The position numbers and the translations under genes are program-made. From the NCBI RefSeq assembly GCF_949987535.1, contig NC_080074.1, positions 27,673,268 to 27,737,267 of the forward strand: DNA of 64,000 bases, read 5' to 3'. The notes below the pieces were generated by a model. The model ran no database searches, was not told the origin of the DNA, and saw nothing but the letters and a program-made list of their open reading frames with translations. Source of the stretch: Balaenoptera acutorostrata (lineage: Eukaryota; Chordata; Mammalia; Artiodactyla; Balaenopteridae). Shown here piece after piece: positions 47,143 through 57,277 of the stretch. The stretch's first letter is position 1. Every line of letters begins with the position of its first letter.

Positions 47143-47440
47143 GGGCTTCCCTGCTGGCGCAGTGGTTAAGAATCTGCCTGCCAATGCAGGAGACATGGGT
47201 TCGAGCCCTGATATGGAAGATCCCACATGCCGTAGAGCAACTAAGCCCGTGAGCCACAACTACTGAAGCCCGCGTGCCTAGAGCCCGTGCTCCGCAACAA
47301 GAGAAGCCACCGCAATGAGAAGTCCGCGCACCACAATGAAGAGTGGCCCCCACTCGCCGCAACTAGCAAAAAGCCCATGCGCAGCAACAAAGACCCAATG
47401 CAGACCAAAATAAATAAATAAATAAATTTATTAAAAAAAA
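47143..47440 (+). mobile_element. CHR tRNA-type SINE
   Basis: Head GGGCTTCCCTGCTGGCGCAG, B-box GGTTCGAGCCC, older-type AACTAAGCCCGTGAGCC and CAATGAGAAGTCCG text, (TAAA)n tail. No clear TSD. Confidence 0.85.
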
Positions 47441-47532
47441 CAATTTAATCCAGGTTGGACTGACGACAATGGTACTTTCAGGGAATGATGTACATCTAAA
47501 CTACTTCTATGAGATGTTTTAATATCATTCAT

Positions 47533-47780
47533 GGGACTTCCCTGGTGGCACAGTGGTTAAGAATCTGCCTGCCAATGCAGGGGACACGGGTTCGATCCCT
47601 GGTCTGGGAAGATCCCACATGCTGCGGAGCAACTAAGCCTGGGTGCCACAACTACTGAGCCTGTGCACCTAGAGCCCGTGTTCTGCAACAAGAGAAGCCA
47701 CCACCTGCAGCAACTAGAGAAAGCCCATGCGCAGCAATGAAGACACAATGCAGCCAAAAATAAATAAATTAAAAAAATAT
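47533..47780 (+). mobile_element. CHR tRNA-type SINE with internal deletion
   Basis: The TSD ATATCATTCAT is at 47,522-47,532 and 47,781-47,791. Compared with its neighbours it lacks about 40-50 bases after GAAGCCACC. Confidence 0.85.
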
Positions 47781-47794
47781 ATATCATTCATAAG

Positions 47795-47866
47795 AAAGAA
47801 CTGAGTTTAAAAAAAAAAACACCTATGGCTCATACCATAAAAAAAAAAAAAAAAGAACTGAGTTTA
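47795..47866 (+). mobile_element. Minute retro-insertion with poly(A) and TSD
   Basis: The perfect 15-bp repeats AAAGAACTGAGTTTA (47,795-47,809 and 47,852-47,866) enclose an A run, CACCTATGGCTCATACCAT and a second A run. This is the footprint of target-primed reverse transcription of a very short polyadenylated RNA end. Confidence 0.7.
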
Positions 47867-48775
47867 TAAAGGGATGATGATGGGAATGGAAAAGAGAGGT
47901 TTTAAAATAATTTCAGCATGCTCAAACTATTCATTTTTAACTTTTGTCCAAAATGAAGGGAGTGATCCTGTAATTTCAAATTTTATTTTAAATTCTTCAT
48001 TAGTTGCCAGTTAGAACAATGTATCCTGTAAGTCTATAATTAAACTTAAATCATCTTTTGATGAAATAAATGGATACCACATCTATGAATTTACTGTCTG
48101 GACATTCTTTTAATGGAAAATAAAATTCAAAGCATTCTATCAAATTAATAATAGTTTGATGATAACTTTTTGCAGATGTGCAACATCAAGATAATCACCT
48201 CTTCCACTGACAATTGTTAAATTATGGAACATGTAATCACAATCTGTAGAAACCCTGTTCTTCCAGGCGTCTACATTTTGTTTTTGCCCTTTGATTTTAT
48301 CTTCCACTGAAAAACACCTTGCATTCCTCCTATGAGTGGACAAATTGTGAAGATTAAAATTCTGAAGATATCAAACAAATTAATAACTCTAGCTGGCCAG
48401 TTTATATCTAAAAAGTTGGGACCAAGCTGGTTTCTTGCAATGATGCTAAATATTCAAATATACTCAATAGAATTTTCCCCCAGGTAACCATCATATCTCA
48501 GCATGAAATCATAGTTCTTTATGATGTTTCCCAATTATCACATAATAAAAAGAGTAATTTCAAATTATTGCATTAGCCTTTACATAATTTATAATATTTA
48601 CTAAGTCACTAGCACACTTTAATTCAGTTGATAAGCTTTTTATACTAAGACTTTCTGAAAGAAAGGAGTGGTATGTTAACTTATATTCTGGGTCAAGGTC
48701 CTTAATTTAAGCAACTACTCCAGAATGTTTTCTTATCATTGCAGCTATGCATCTAATCATATTCCTACTCAAAAT
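47867..48775 (-). pseudogene. hAT-superfamily transposase fossil (ZBED/Buster/Charlie-like)
   Basis: hAT transposases and their domesticated ZBED-type descendants share a long catalytic and dimerisation region. On the minus strand, in shifting frames, I can follow its usual order: RKHSGVVA (48,711-48,730), DLVNIINYVKANA (48,570-48,601), a WLPGGKIL-like RWLSRGKVL segment, EDKIKGQKQNVDAWKNRV (about 48,240-48,310), LDVAHLQKVI, and DLSLIIDLQDTLF then GSLPSFWTKVKNE (about 47,939-47,968). Stops and frameshifts break it, so it is not functional. The N-terminal BED finger and the extreme C-terminus were not seen. It may be a remnant of a hAT transposon or a retrocopy of a ZBED-like gene. Confidence 0.65.
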
Positions 48776-48889
48776 TTCAAACCACATTCACTGACAATGT
48801 AATCTTTCACAGCTTTCTGTTGTTTACAGTTAGTTATGTTTGTCAGCAATGAAGCTGAAAAAAGAGAATTCGTTGGACTTGTCTCTGAT

Positions 48890-50360
48890 CGTCTAAGGCT
48901 TGGAGTTGGGGAGGACAGACAGCAAAAGGGGCAAGAGGTCAATCTGAGGGATGATGGAAATGTTCTCTATCTTGCCAAAGCAATCTTAAGAAGAAAAGAC
49001 CTAGAGGAATCATGCTCCCTGACTTCAGACTATACTACAAAGCTACCGCCATCAAAAGAGTATGGTACTGGTACAAAAACAGACACATGAAACAGAACAG
49101 AGCCCAGAAATAAACCCACACGTTTATGGACAATTAATCTATAACAAAGGAGGCGGGAATATACAATGGGGAAAAGACAGTCTCTTTAACAAGTGGTGCT
49201 GGGAAAACTGGACAGCTACATGTAAAAGAATGAAGTTAGAATGTTTTCTCACACCATATACAAAAATAAACTCAAAACAGATTAAAGACTCAAACGTAAA
49301 ACCAGAAATCATAAAACTCCTAGAAGAAAACATAGGCAGAACACTCTTTGACAGGCACATGTAAAGATGTTCAACACTGCTAATCATCAGAGAAATGCAA
49401 ATCAAAACCACAATGAGAAACCACCTCACACCTGTCAGAATGGCTATCATCAAAAAGACCACCAATAACAAGTGTTGGCGAGATTGTGGAGAAAAGGAAA
49501 CTCTTGTGCACTGTTGGTGGGAATGTAAATTGGTACAGCCACTATGGAAAACAGTACAGTATGAAGATTCCTCAAAAAACTAAAAATTAGAACTACTGTA
49601 TGATCCAGCAATTCCACTCCTGGGTATACATCCTAAGAAAACAAAAACACTCCGTGGAGAAGATACATGCACCCAATGTTCACAGCAGCATTATTTACAA
49701 TAGCCAAAATATGGAAGCAACTTAAGTGTTCATCAACAGGTAAATGGAAAAAGAAGATGTGGCATATATATATATATATATACATATATACACAATGAAA
49801 TATTACTCAGCCATAAAAAGAATAAAATTTTGCCATTTGCAACAACATGGATGGACCTGGAGGGTAATATGCTTAGTGAAATAAGTCAGACAAGGAAAGA
49901 CAAATACTGTAGATTATGACTTATATGTGGAATCTAAAAAAGTAAAAGAAATGAATGAATATAACAAAACATAAACAGACTCACAGATACAGAGGACAAA
50001 CTACTGGTTACCAGTGGGGAGATGGGAGTGGCAAGACAAGGGTAGGAGATTAAGAGGTAAAAACTACTATGTATAAAATAAATATGCTACAAGGATATAT
50101 AGTATAGGACAGGGAATATAGCCAATATTTTATAATAACTTTAAATGTACTATAATCTATAAAAAATTTGAATCACTGTGTTGTATACTTGAAACTAATA
50201 TTGTAAATCAACTATACTTCAATTTTTAAAAATGTTCTCTATCTTGACTGTGGTGGCAGTTACATCAGTGTATACATTTATCAAAAGTCATTAAACCCTA
50301 TGTTTAAATATGTGCATTTTATTGTATGTAAATAACACCTCAATAAGGTGGATTTAAAAA
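48890..50360 (+). repeat. L1M 3' UTR used as target by a younger L1
   Basis: Left GATGATGGAAATGTTCTCTA and right GACTGTGGTGGCAGTTACAT, TATTGTATGTAAATAACACC, TCAATAAGGTGGATTT are consecutive L1M 3'-UTR text interrupted at 48,975-50,229. Confidence 0.65.
48975..50229 (+). mobile_element. 5'-truncated L1 with internal deletion
   Basis: ORF2 end plus 3' UTR with the perfect 17-bp TSD AAATGTTCTCTATCTTG at 48,958-48,974 and 50,230-50,246. ORF2 text jumps from GRTLFD to a HMKRC-like segment near 49,355, so an internal part is deleted. A (TA)n run lies near 49,765-49,790. The site that carries a SINE in two other L1s of this window is empty here (near 49,405). Confidence 0.9.
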
Positions 50361-50844
50361 ATGGTTCTCCAAGAAGCAATCTTCCCCAACTAATCTAATC
50401 CTCAGTGACTGCTTCTTTTCCTGAACTTGAACGATGGTACTCATCAGTTGAGTACTTAACATCTTATTCTGGCCTCCAATTGTTAAGCAGACCATGCTGC
50501 CTTATTGTTTAGCTCTCTCCCACCCCCCCACCCCACCCTCAGCTAACCAGTGTGTGTGGAAAACGGTATTAAAATATATGGTTTAATTGAAGGAAATTAT
50601 CAGTTATTGAGCATATCAGTGAGTGATCATTCAAGGAGAGCTGGTTTATAAGTAAAAGAAATTGTCCGAATTTCTTTTGTACATTGGGAAAGAAAATTTC
50701 AATTTCTTACTAAGAGCCAACCATACCATGTGCATTCAGCTCTGTCCTACAGACACATGATGATCTAAACGCAAAAGTAAATCAGTCAAGATTAGTGATT
50801 CCTATTGTGATGGAATGACCATCATATTTGCTGCTTCTCTTTTC
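50361..50844. other. Non-coding DNA, unassigned
   Basis: No supported feature; a C-rich run at 50,520-50,537. Confidence 0.35.
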
Positions 50845-51242
50845 AAAAGGCAGAGTCTCTTTCCCCACTCCCTGAACCTGGGATGGCCTTGTGGAAGTGA
50901 TGCTGAGCCAGTTCAAAGGCTTGGCCTTAAGAGACTTTTACAGCTTCCAGTCTTGTACCCTTGAGACCCTGAAGCCACGTGAACAAACCAGGGCTGGCTT
51001 GCTGGATAGTGAGAAACACAAAGGTCCTCTTATTGCCCCAGCTGACAGCCATTCAATCGCTGTTGACATATGGATGATGCCATCCAAGACTAGCCAGTCT
51101 CATCAACCTAATTAAGAACTTCAGATGTATAAGCCCAGCCTACACCAGAAGAGTACCCAAAAGAACTGTGAACTAAGTTGTTGTTTTAAGCCAATGAGTT
51201 TTGGGGTAATTTGTAACTTAGCAATAGATGACAAATACTCAA
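50845..51242 (-). repeat. MLT1-type (ERVL-MaLR) LTR remnant
   Basis: Antisense text: CAGAGTCTCTTTCCCCACTC, GAGACCCTGAAGCCACGTGA, CCCAGCTGACAGCCATTCAA, TTTTAAGCCAATGAGTTTTG, GTAACTTAGCAATAGATGAC. Confidence 0.5.
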
Positions 51243-51740
51243 GGATTCATACAAAGTTCTCTTAAAAGACAGACCAAGTAATTTTAGACACTTATCAACA
51301 AGTCATTAAATCCTTAAAAGAAACTGCAAGTGAAGGTTGAAGCTGCCACATAAGGAATAGTTTATTTCTCCCTGGAAATATTAATCAGAAAATAAGGTAA
51401 AGTGTCTCTGAATAGACAACTAGTATGAGTGAGGAAATAATCTAATGCTTTAATAGTAAGTGTATGATTTCAGGGGCACAGCCAGTGGAATGCTAGAGCT
51501 GGTTCACACCAACCTGTGAGATCCAATTATTAAATTTTCAGAAATTTTGTGAGCCAGTTGTTAAACCACTGGTAGATTAAATCAGCCATGATGAGTGTAT
51601 TTACACCATGGAAATTGGCAAGCACTCCCAATCAGAGCCAGTTGCTAAACCTTTACTAGTATACCACTGGGCACATCTGCTATTAGAGGCAAATTTCATT
51701 AGTAGGTATATACATACATATACACATTAAAACATCCTTA
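51243..51740. other. Non-coding DNA, unassigned
   Basis: 51,480-51,690 has the feel of an old DNA-transposon-derived repeat (GCCAGTTGTTAAACCACTGG, GCCAGTTGCTAAACC) but was not assigned. Confidence 0.3.
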
Positions 51741-52060
51741 GGGTTTCCCTGGTGGCTCAGTGGCTAAGAATCCACCTGCCAATGCAGGGGACAAGAGTTT
51801 GATCCCTGCTCCGGGAAGATCCCACATGTCGCGGAGCAACTAAGCCCATGCACCACAACTACTGAGCCTACGCTCTGGAGCCCTCGAGCCCACAACTACT
51901 GAAGCCCGTGCACCTAGAGCCCATGCTCTGCAACAAAAGAGGCCACCACAATGAGAAGCCCATTTGCTGCAACTAGAGAAAGCCTGCGCGCAGCAACGAA
52001 GACCCAACGCAGCCAAAAATAAAAAATATATATAAATAAATTAATCTAAAAAAAAAAAAA
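51741..52060 (+). mobile_element. CHR tRNA-type SINE
   Basis: Head GGGTTTCCCTGGTGGCTCAG, degenerate B-box AGTTTGATCCC, repeated ACAACTACTGA units, A-rich tail. Older sub-type. Confidence 0.85.
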
Positions 52061-53489
52061 GGATGACATTGGTTGGTTCTGCCATGATATATGATCTTGG
52101 GCAAGTCAATTAGTCTTGCTGAATCTGTTCTCATATCTGTAAAATCAGTCTGTGCCCAAAAATCATCTTTAAGGTTTCTTTCAGATCTACTATGCTATCT
52201 TCTATGATCCTAATGGTGGTAATTATACCTGGATGGCAATGATGGAAAAGGCCAATGGGAGCAATTCAAATGATCACACTGACCATGCTACTAACCACAA
52301 ACTTTGCTCTAATTCAATACAAACTAAAGTGGTAGTATAGTTGTAATTAAATGTGTTTTGGGTTATGGAGGAGGAAGAGGTGAATTCTGAGTAGAGGGGA
52401 AAGAAGAGAAGGTCTGGGCAAGATATTTTATCAATCAGGAATGAGATCTCATCTTTGAATCCACAGTGGCTTGAACTCTGTAGGTGCTTAATAAAATTTG
52501 CTGAAATGATTAGCCCTTCGATAAAACTTTAGAAGATACAATCCTGCTGAAATGAAGTTCTACTTGAGATTACCAGGTGTAACAGTGAGATTCTGCCTCA
52601 GTTTCTCCATCTAAAAACAGGCACTCATTTTTTAAGCAACATAACAAAAATTCAGGCAATCACGACTGTGAAGTATTTTAGGCTTCCTGCAGGAAGATGC
52701 TATATAAATGTGAGGTGATGTTACTAAATCTAAGTGGATGCCTTTCAGCAGAATTAGAAAACACAGTACATACTCTTTCTGAGCATTTCTTCCCAGTGCA
52801 TTTAACTGTTTAACTTTCAAAGGTTAAACAGCACATTAGAAAATAGTAAGAGGCTAATAGCTGAGCTGTAATAGGGAAAAATGTCTTTAGCACTGGAATA
52901 TTTGCAAATTATTTTGGTAAAAATATTAGCAAGTAATTTTGAACTTCTGTGGAAAAAAAATCTAAGTAATCATTCCCTTTGCCTATAAGCAATGGAGACA
53001 TTTATTTATGCTTTCAGCAAAAGAAATGGTTTGCTAACTTCTTGTGTTTATGCACTGATATCTAAGCTGACTCATTTCTGAATACACATCTGAAACTGGA
53101 AAAATATTCCTTGATGGAATTATCCCATCCAAAATGAAGGCACATGATGTCTTGTTTTCCTCTTTTCTTAAAAATGCTGGAATCTAATTAAGGTTGCTTC
53201 TGAGAATATGTGGAAACCACACTTTCTTTCAGGCGTATCAACATCATTCCAGTACTAATGTTATTAGGTGCTTAGCTGCAGGCAAATAAGAACTAGGGCA
53301 TAATGTGACACAGTCTTTAAGGAACTGCTGAAAAACTATTCCCAGGAAAAACCACAGATACAAAATTCTCAAAATCCTAGACAATTTCAGGAGTTTCATA
53401 GATACTCCCAACCCCAAATCCCATTTACAGAATCCTTAGGTTAAAATCTTCTGCACTAATTTCTTTTACAAATCATATTAAGATGCTTG
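52061..53489. other. Non-coding DNA with MIR-like piece
   Basis: 52,085-52,210 (GATCTTGGGCAAGTCAATTA, TCATATCTGTAAAATCAGTC, TTTCAGATCTACTATGCTAT) is MIR-like, sense. The remainder is unassigned. Confidence 0.4.
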
Positions 53490-53630
53490 TGGTACAATGA
53501 ATGTACCAGGCCATATTATGCTCTAGGGACATGGTGGTACACATACCCACTGAGGGTCTTTGCAAGTCATGGAGTTTACAGTCTAGTAGGGAAGATGGAC
53601 ATTTATCAAATAATCACACACACGCAAAAA
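53490..53630 (-). repeat. L2 3'-end fragment
   Basis: GTACCAGGCCATATTATGCT, GTCATGGAGTTTACAGTCTA and GTAGGGAAGATGGACA are antisense L2 3'-end phrases. Confidence 0.5.
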
Positions 53631-53984
53631 TGCCTAATTAAAAACTTTGATCAAGTATAATGGAGAAAAGAATTACATCTGACCTCTCTTCAGACACCAT
53701 GCAAGGAAGAAGAGAATGAAGTGAAATATTTAAAATGCTGAGATTAAAAAATCCACCAAACTAGAATTCTGTACCCTGCAATATTATCCTTCAAAAGTAA
53801 AGGATAAATACTTTCTCAAACAAAAACTGAGGGAATTTGCTGCCAGTAGATCTGCCTTGTGAAAACTGCTAAAAGAAGTTCTTTAGAGAAAAGGAAAATG
53901 ATATAGGTCAGAAATGCAGATCTACATAAAGAAAGGAAGAGCAGTGGAGAAGGAATAAGTGAAGGTGAAATAAAAACTTTTTTT

Positions 53985-54240
53985 GGAACTTCCCTGACAG
54001 TTCAGTGGTTAAGACTCCACGCTCCCAATACAGGGGGCCCAGGTTCAATCCCTGGTCAAGGAACTAGATCCCACATGCATACTGCAACTAAGAGTTCACA
54101 TGCCACAACTAAGGAGCCGGAGAGCCACAACTAAGGAGCCCATGTGCTGCAACTAAGGAGCCAGAGAGCCACAACTAAGCAGCCCACCGGGCAGCAACTA
54201 AGACCCAGCACAACCAAATAAATAAATAAATAAAAATAAT
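53985..54240 (+). mobile_element. CHR-1-like SINE with repeated body units
   Basis: Head GGAACTTCCCTGACAGTTCA, B-box GGTTCAATCCC, then several GCCACAACTAAGGAGCC units in tandem and an (AAAT)n tail. Confidence 0.85.
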
Positions 54241-54327
54241 AACGATGTATTTGATTATGCATATATACGCTTGTGTATGAGAAATGAATGACAAAAATGA
54301 TATAAGGGATAGAAGGGAGGAATCGGG

Positions 54328-54416
54328 ATTATTTTGTTATTATAAGGTTCTTGTACTACCCATGAAGCAGTATAGGGTTATGGGGTAGTGCAAGAACCTT
54401 ATAATAACAAAATAAT
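54328..54416. repeat. Near-perfect inverted repeat (hairpin)
   Basis: The 36-nt left arm (54,328-54,363) and 37-nt right arm (54,380-54,416) are reverse complements with one mismatch and one 1-base gap, separated by a 16-nt spacer. The left arm is ordinary L1M text; the right arm is its inverted copy. Confidence 0.9.
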
Positions 54417-54825
54417 ACAGCAGTACGGGGTGGACTTGGCTTAGTTGCAAATACGTATTGCAAGCTCTACAGCAATCACTATAAAAGATTTAAAAAAAAA
54501 AGAAGTATGAGAAATATGCTAAGAAAGGAGAGAAAACAGAATCATATAAAATTATTATTTAAAACCACAAAAGGCAAAAAAGAGTAGAAGACAAAAATAA
54601 GAACAAAGAACAAGGGCAACAAATAGAGAACAGTAACAAATATGGCAGATAGTATTCCAACTATATCAATAATCACTTTGAATGTCAATGGTTTAAATGC
54701 ACCAATTAAAAGACAGACATTGTCAGAGTGGATCAGAAAACAAGACCAACTATATGCTGTCTGCAAAAAACCTACTTTAAACATAAAGACACATATAGGT
54801 TAAAAATAAAGGGATAGAAATGACA

Positions 54826-56120
54826 ACAACAAAAAACCAAACAACCCAATTGAAAAATGGGCAGAAGACCTAAATAGACATTTCTCCAAAGAAGAAATAC
54901 AGATGGCCAACAGGCACATGAAAAGAGCTCAACATCTCTATTAGAGAAACGCAAATCAAAACTACAATGAGGGGCTTCCCTGGTGGCACAGTGGTTGAGA
55001 ATCTGCCTGCCAATGCAGGGGACACGGGTTCGAGCCCTGGTCTGGGAAGATCCCACATGCCGCGGAGCAACTAGGCCCGTGAGCCACAACTACTGAGCCT
55101 GCGCGTCTGGAGCCTGTGCTCCGCAACAAGAGAGGCCGTGACAGTGAGAAGGCCCGCGCACCGCGATGAAGAGTGGCCCCCGTTCGCCACAACTAGAGAA
55201 AGCCCTCGCACAGAAACGAAGACCCAACACACCCAAAAAATAAATAAATAAATAAATACATAAATTTAAAAAAAAAAAAAAAACTACAATGAGGTGCCAC
55301 CTCACACTGGTCAGAATGGCCATTATCAAAAAATCTACAAACAATAAATGCTGGAGAGGGTGTGGAGAAAAGGGAACCCTCCTCCACCGTTCGTGGGAAT
55401 GTAAACTGGTACAACCATTATGGAGAACAGTACAGAGGTTCCTTAAAAAACTAAAAATAGAACTACCATATCATCTAGCAATCCCACTCCCGGGCATATA
55501 TCTGGGGAAAACCATAATTCGAAAAGATACATGCACCCCAATGTTCACTGCAGCACTATTTACAATAGCCAAGACATGGGAGCCACCTAAATGTCCATCG
55601 ACAGAGGAACAGATAAAGAAGATGTGGTACATATATACAATGGAATTTTACTCAGCCATAAAAAAGAATGAAATAATGCCATTTGCAGCAACATGGATGG
55701 ACATAGAGATTACCATGCTAAGTGAAGTCAGACAGAGAAAGAAGAATATCATATAATAGCACATCTATATGTAGAATCTAATTTAAAAAATGATACAAAT
55801 GAACTTATTTACAAAACAGAAACAGACTCACAGATCTTGAAATCAAACTTATGGTTACCAAAGGGGAAACATTGGGGGAAGTGATAAATCAGGAGATTGG
55901 GATTAACATATACACACTACTATATATAAAATAGATAACTAACAAGGACCTACTGTATAGCACAGGGAACTCTTCTCAATATTCCGTAATAACCTATATA
56001 GGAAAAGAATCTGAAAAAAGAATGGATATATATATATGTATAACTGATTCACTTTGCTGTACACCTGAAACTAACACAACATTGTAAATCAACTATATTA
56101 GAATAAAATTTTTAAAAAAT
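54826..56120 (+). mobile_element. 5'-truncated younger L1 carrying a SINE
   Basis: It runs from AACCCAATTGAAAAATGGGC in ORF2 to the 3' UTR end AACACAACATTGTAAATCAA and an A-rich end. A CHR-2 SINE with TSD AAAACTACAATGAG splits it at 54,972-55,279. The ORF2 tail after the SINE is open at 55,289-55,756. Confidence 0.85.
54972..55279 (+). mobile_element. CHR-2 SINE inside L1 ORF2
   Basis: Perfect 14-bp TSD AAAACTACAATGAG at 54,958-54,971 and 55,280-55,293. The insertion base is the same L1 position as for the SINE at 41,234. Confidence 0.92.
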
Positions 56121-56132
56121 AAAATGGCTTTC

Positions 56133-56528
56133 GGGCTTCCCTGGTGGCGCAGTGGTTGAGAATCTGCCTGCTAATGCAGGAGACACGGGTTCGAGCCCTG
56201 GTCTGGGAAGATCCCACATGCCACGGAGCAGCTGGGCCCATGAGTCACAGCTGCTGAGCCTGCGCGTCTGGAGCCTGTGCCCCGCAACGGGAGGGGCCGC
56301 GATAGTGAAAGGCCCGCGCACCGCGATGAAGAGCGGTCCCCGCACCGCGATGAAGAGTGGCCCCCACTTGCCGCAACTAGAGAAAGCCCTCGCACGAACC
56401 GAAGACCCAGCACAGCCAAAAATAAATAAATAAATAAATAAATAAAATTTAAAAAAAAAAAAAAAAAAAAAAGCTAATCCTTGACAACTGCATGAATTAC
56501 AGATACAAAAAAAAAAAAAAAAAAAAAA
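56133..56528 (+). mobile_element. CHR-2 SINE, duplication sub-type, with 3' transduction
   Basis: The SINE and A run end at 56,472. A unique 34-nt segment (56,473-56,506) and a second A run of more than 20 follow. The TSD AAAATGGCTTTC is at 56,121-56,132 and 56,529-56,540, outside both. The body has the GAAGAGCGGTCCCC / GAAGAGTGGCCCCC duplication. Confidence 0.9.
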
Positions 56529-56540
56529 AAAATGGCTTTC

Positions 56541-56890
56541 AATAAAAAGAAAAAGTACCTACCAGGATGTTAATAACAGCATTCTTCCTAACAGGGAACA
56601 AACAGAAACAACGATTATGTCTGACAGTATGGAGTTAATTAAATTATGACAATCTAGATTATAAAATAATAGGAATCCATTAAATGAGAGTATTTACTGA
56701 TATGGGAAAAAAAATTCATGATATTAAGTGAAAAAGCAAGTTATAAAACAACATGCATAATAAATACAATTATTTTTGAAATATATTTATGCAGCAAAAT
56801 AACAAGAAAGAAAGGTAGCAAAAATGTTAGTGTTATCTTTAGCTGGGGCAATTATGGGTAATTTTATTTTCTATTTATTTAGTCTCTAAT
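56541..56890 (+). repeat. Old L1M 3'-end fragment
   Basis: CATTAAATGAGAGTATTTAC, ATGATATTAAGTGAAAAAGC and GGGTAATTTTATTTTC are L1ME-type 3'-end phrases. Confidence 0.5.
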
Positions 56891-56936
56891 TTAAAAAAAT
56901 AATGATGTATTATACTCATGGTTAAAAAGCAACGTC

Positions 56937-57264
56937 GGACTTCCCTGGTGGCGCAGTGGTTAGGAATCCGCCTGCCAATGCAGGAGACGCGGGTTTGATC
57001 CCTGGTCTGGGAAGATTCCACATGATGTGGAGTGGCTGGGCCCGTGTGCCAGAACTACTGAGCCTGTGCTCTAGAGCCTGTGAGCCACAACTACTGAGCC
57101 CGTGTGCCAGAACTACTGAAGCCCGTGCTCCGCAACAAGAGAAGCCACCGCAAGGAGAAACCCGCGCACAGCAACAAAGAGTAGCCCCCATCGCTGCAAC
57201 TAGAGAAAGCCCGCGCGCAGCAACAAAGACCCAACCCAGCCAAAGATTAATTAAAAAGAAAAAG
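56937..57264 (+). mobile_element. CHR tRNA-type SINE
   Basis: TSD AAAAAGCAA(C/T)GTC at 56,924-56,936 and 57,265-57,277. The B-box GGTTTGATCCC is mutated. The body has an extra repeated GTGCCAGAACTACTGA unit. Confidence 0.88.
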
Positions 57265-57277
57265 AAAAAGCAATGTC

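Larger units (their letters stand above)
53640..54825 (+). mobile_element. Old L1M remnant (ORF1 end to ORF2 start)
   Basis: ORF1 C-terminal text (ACACCATGCAAGGAAGAAGA, AATTCTGTACCCTGCAATAT) is followed, after a SINE, by the inter-ORF region and the ORF2 endonuclease start (ACTTTGAATGTCAATGGTTT, near 54,674). It is interrupted by a SINE at 53,985-54,240 and by an inverted duplication at 54,328-54,416. It then joins a younger L1. Confidence 0.65.
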
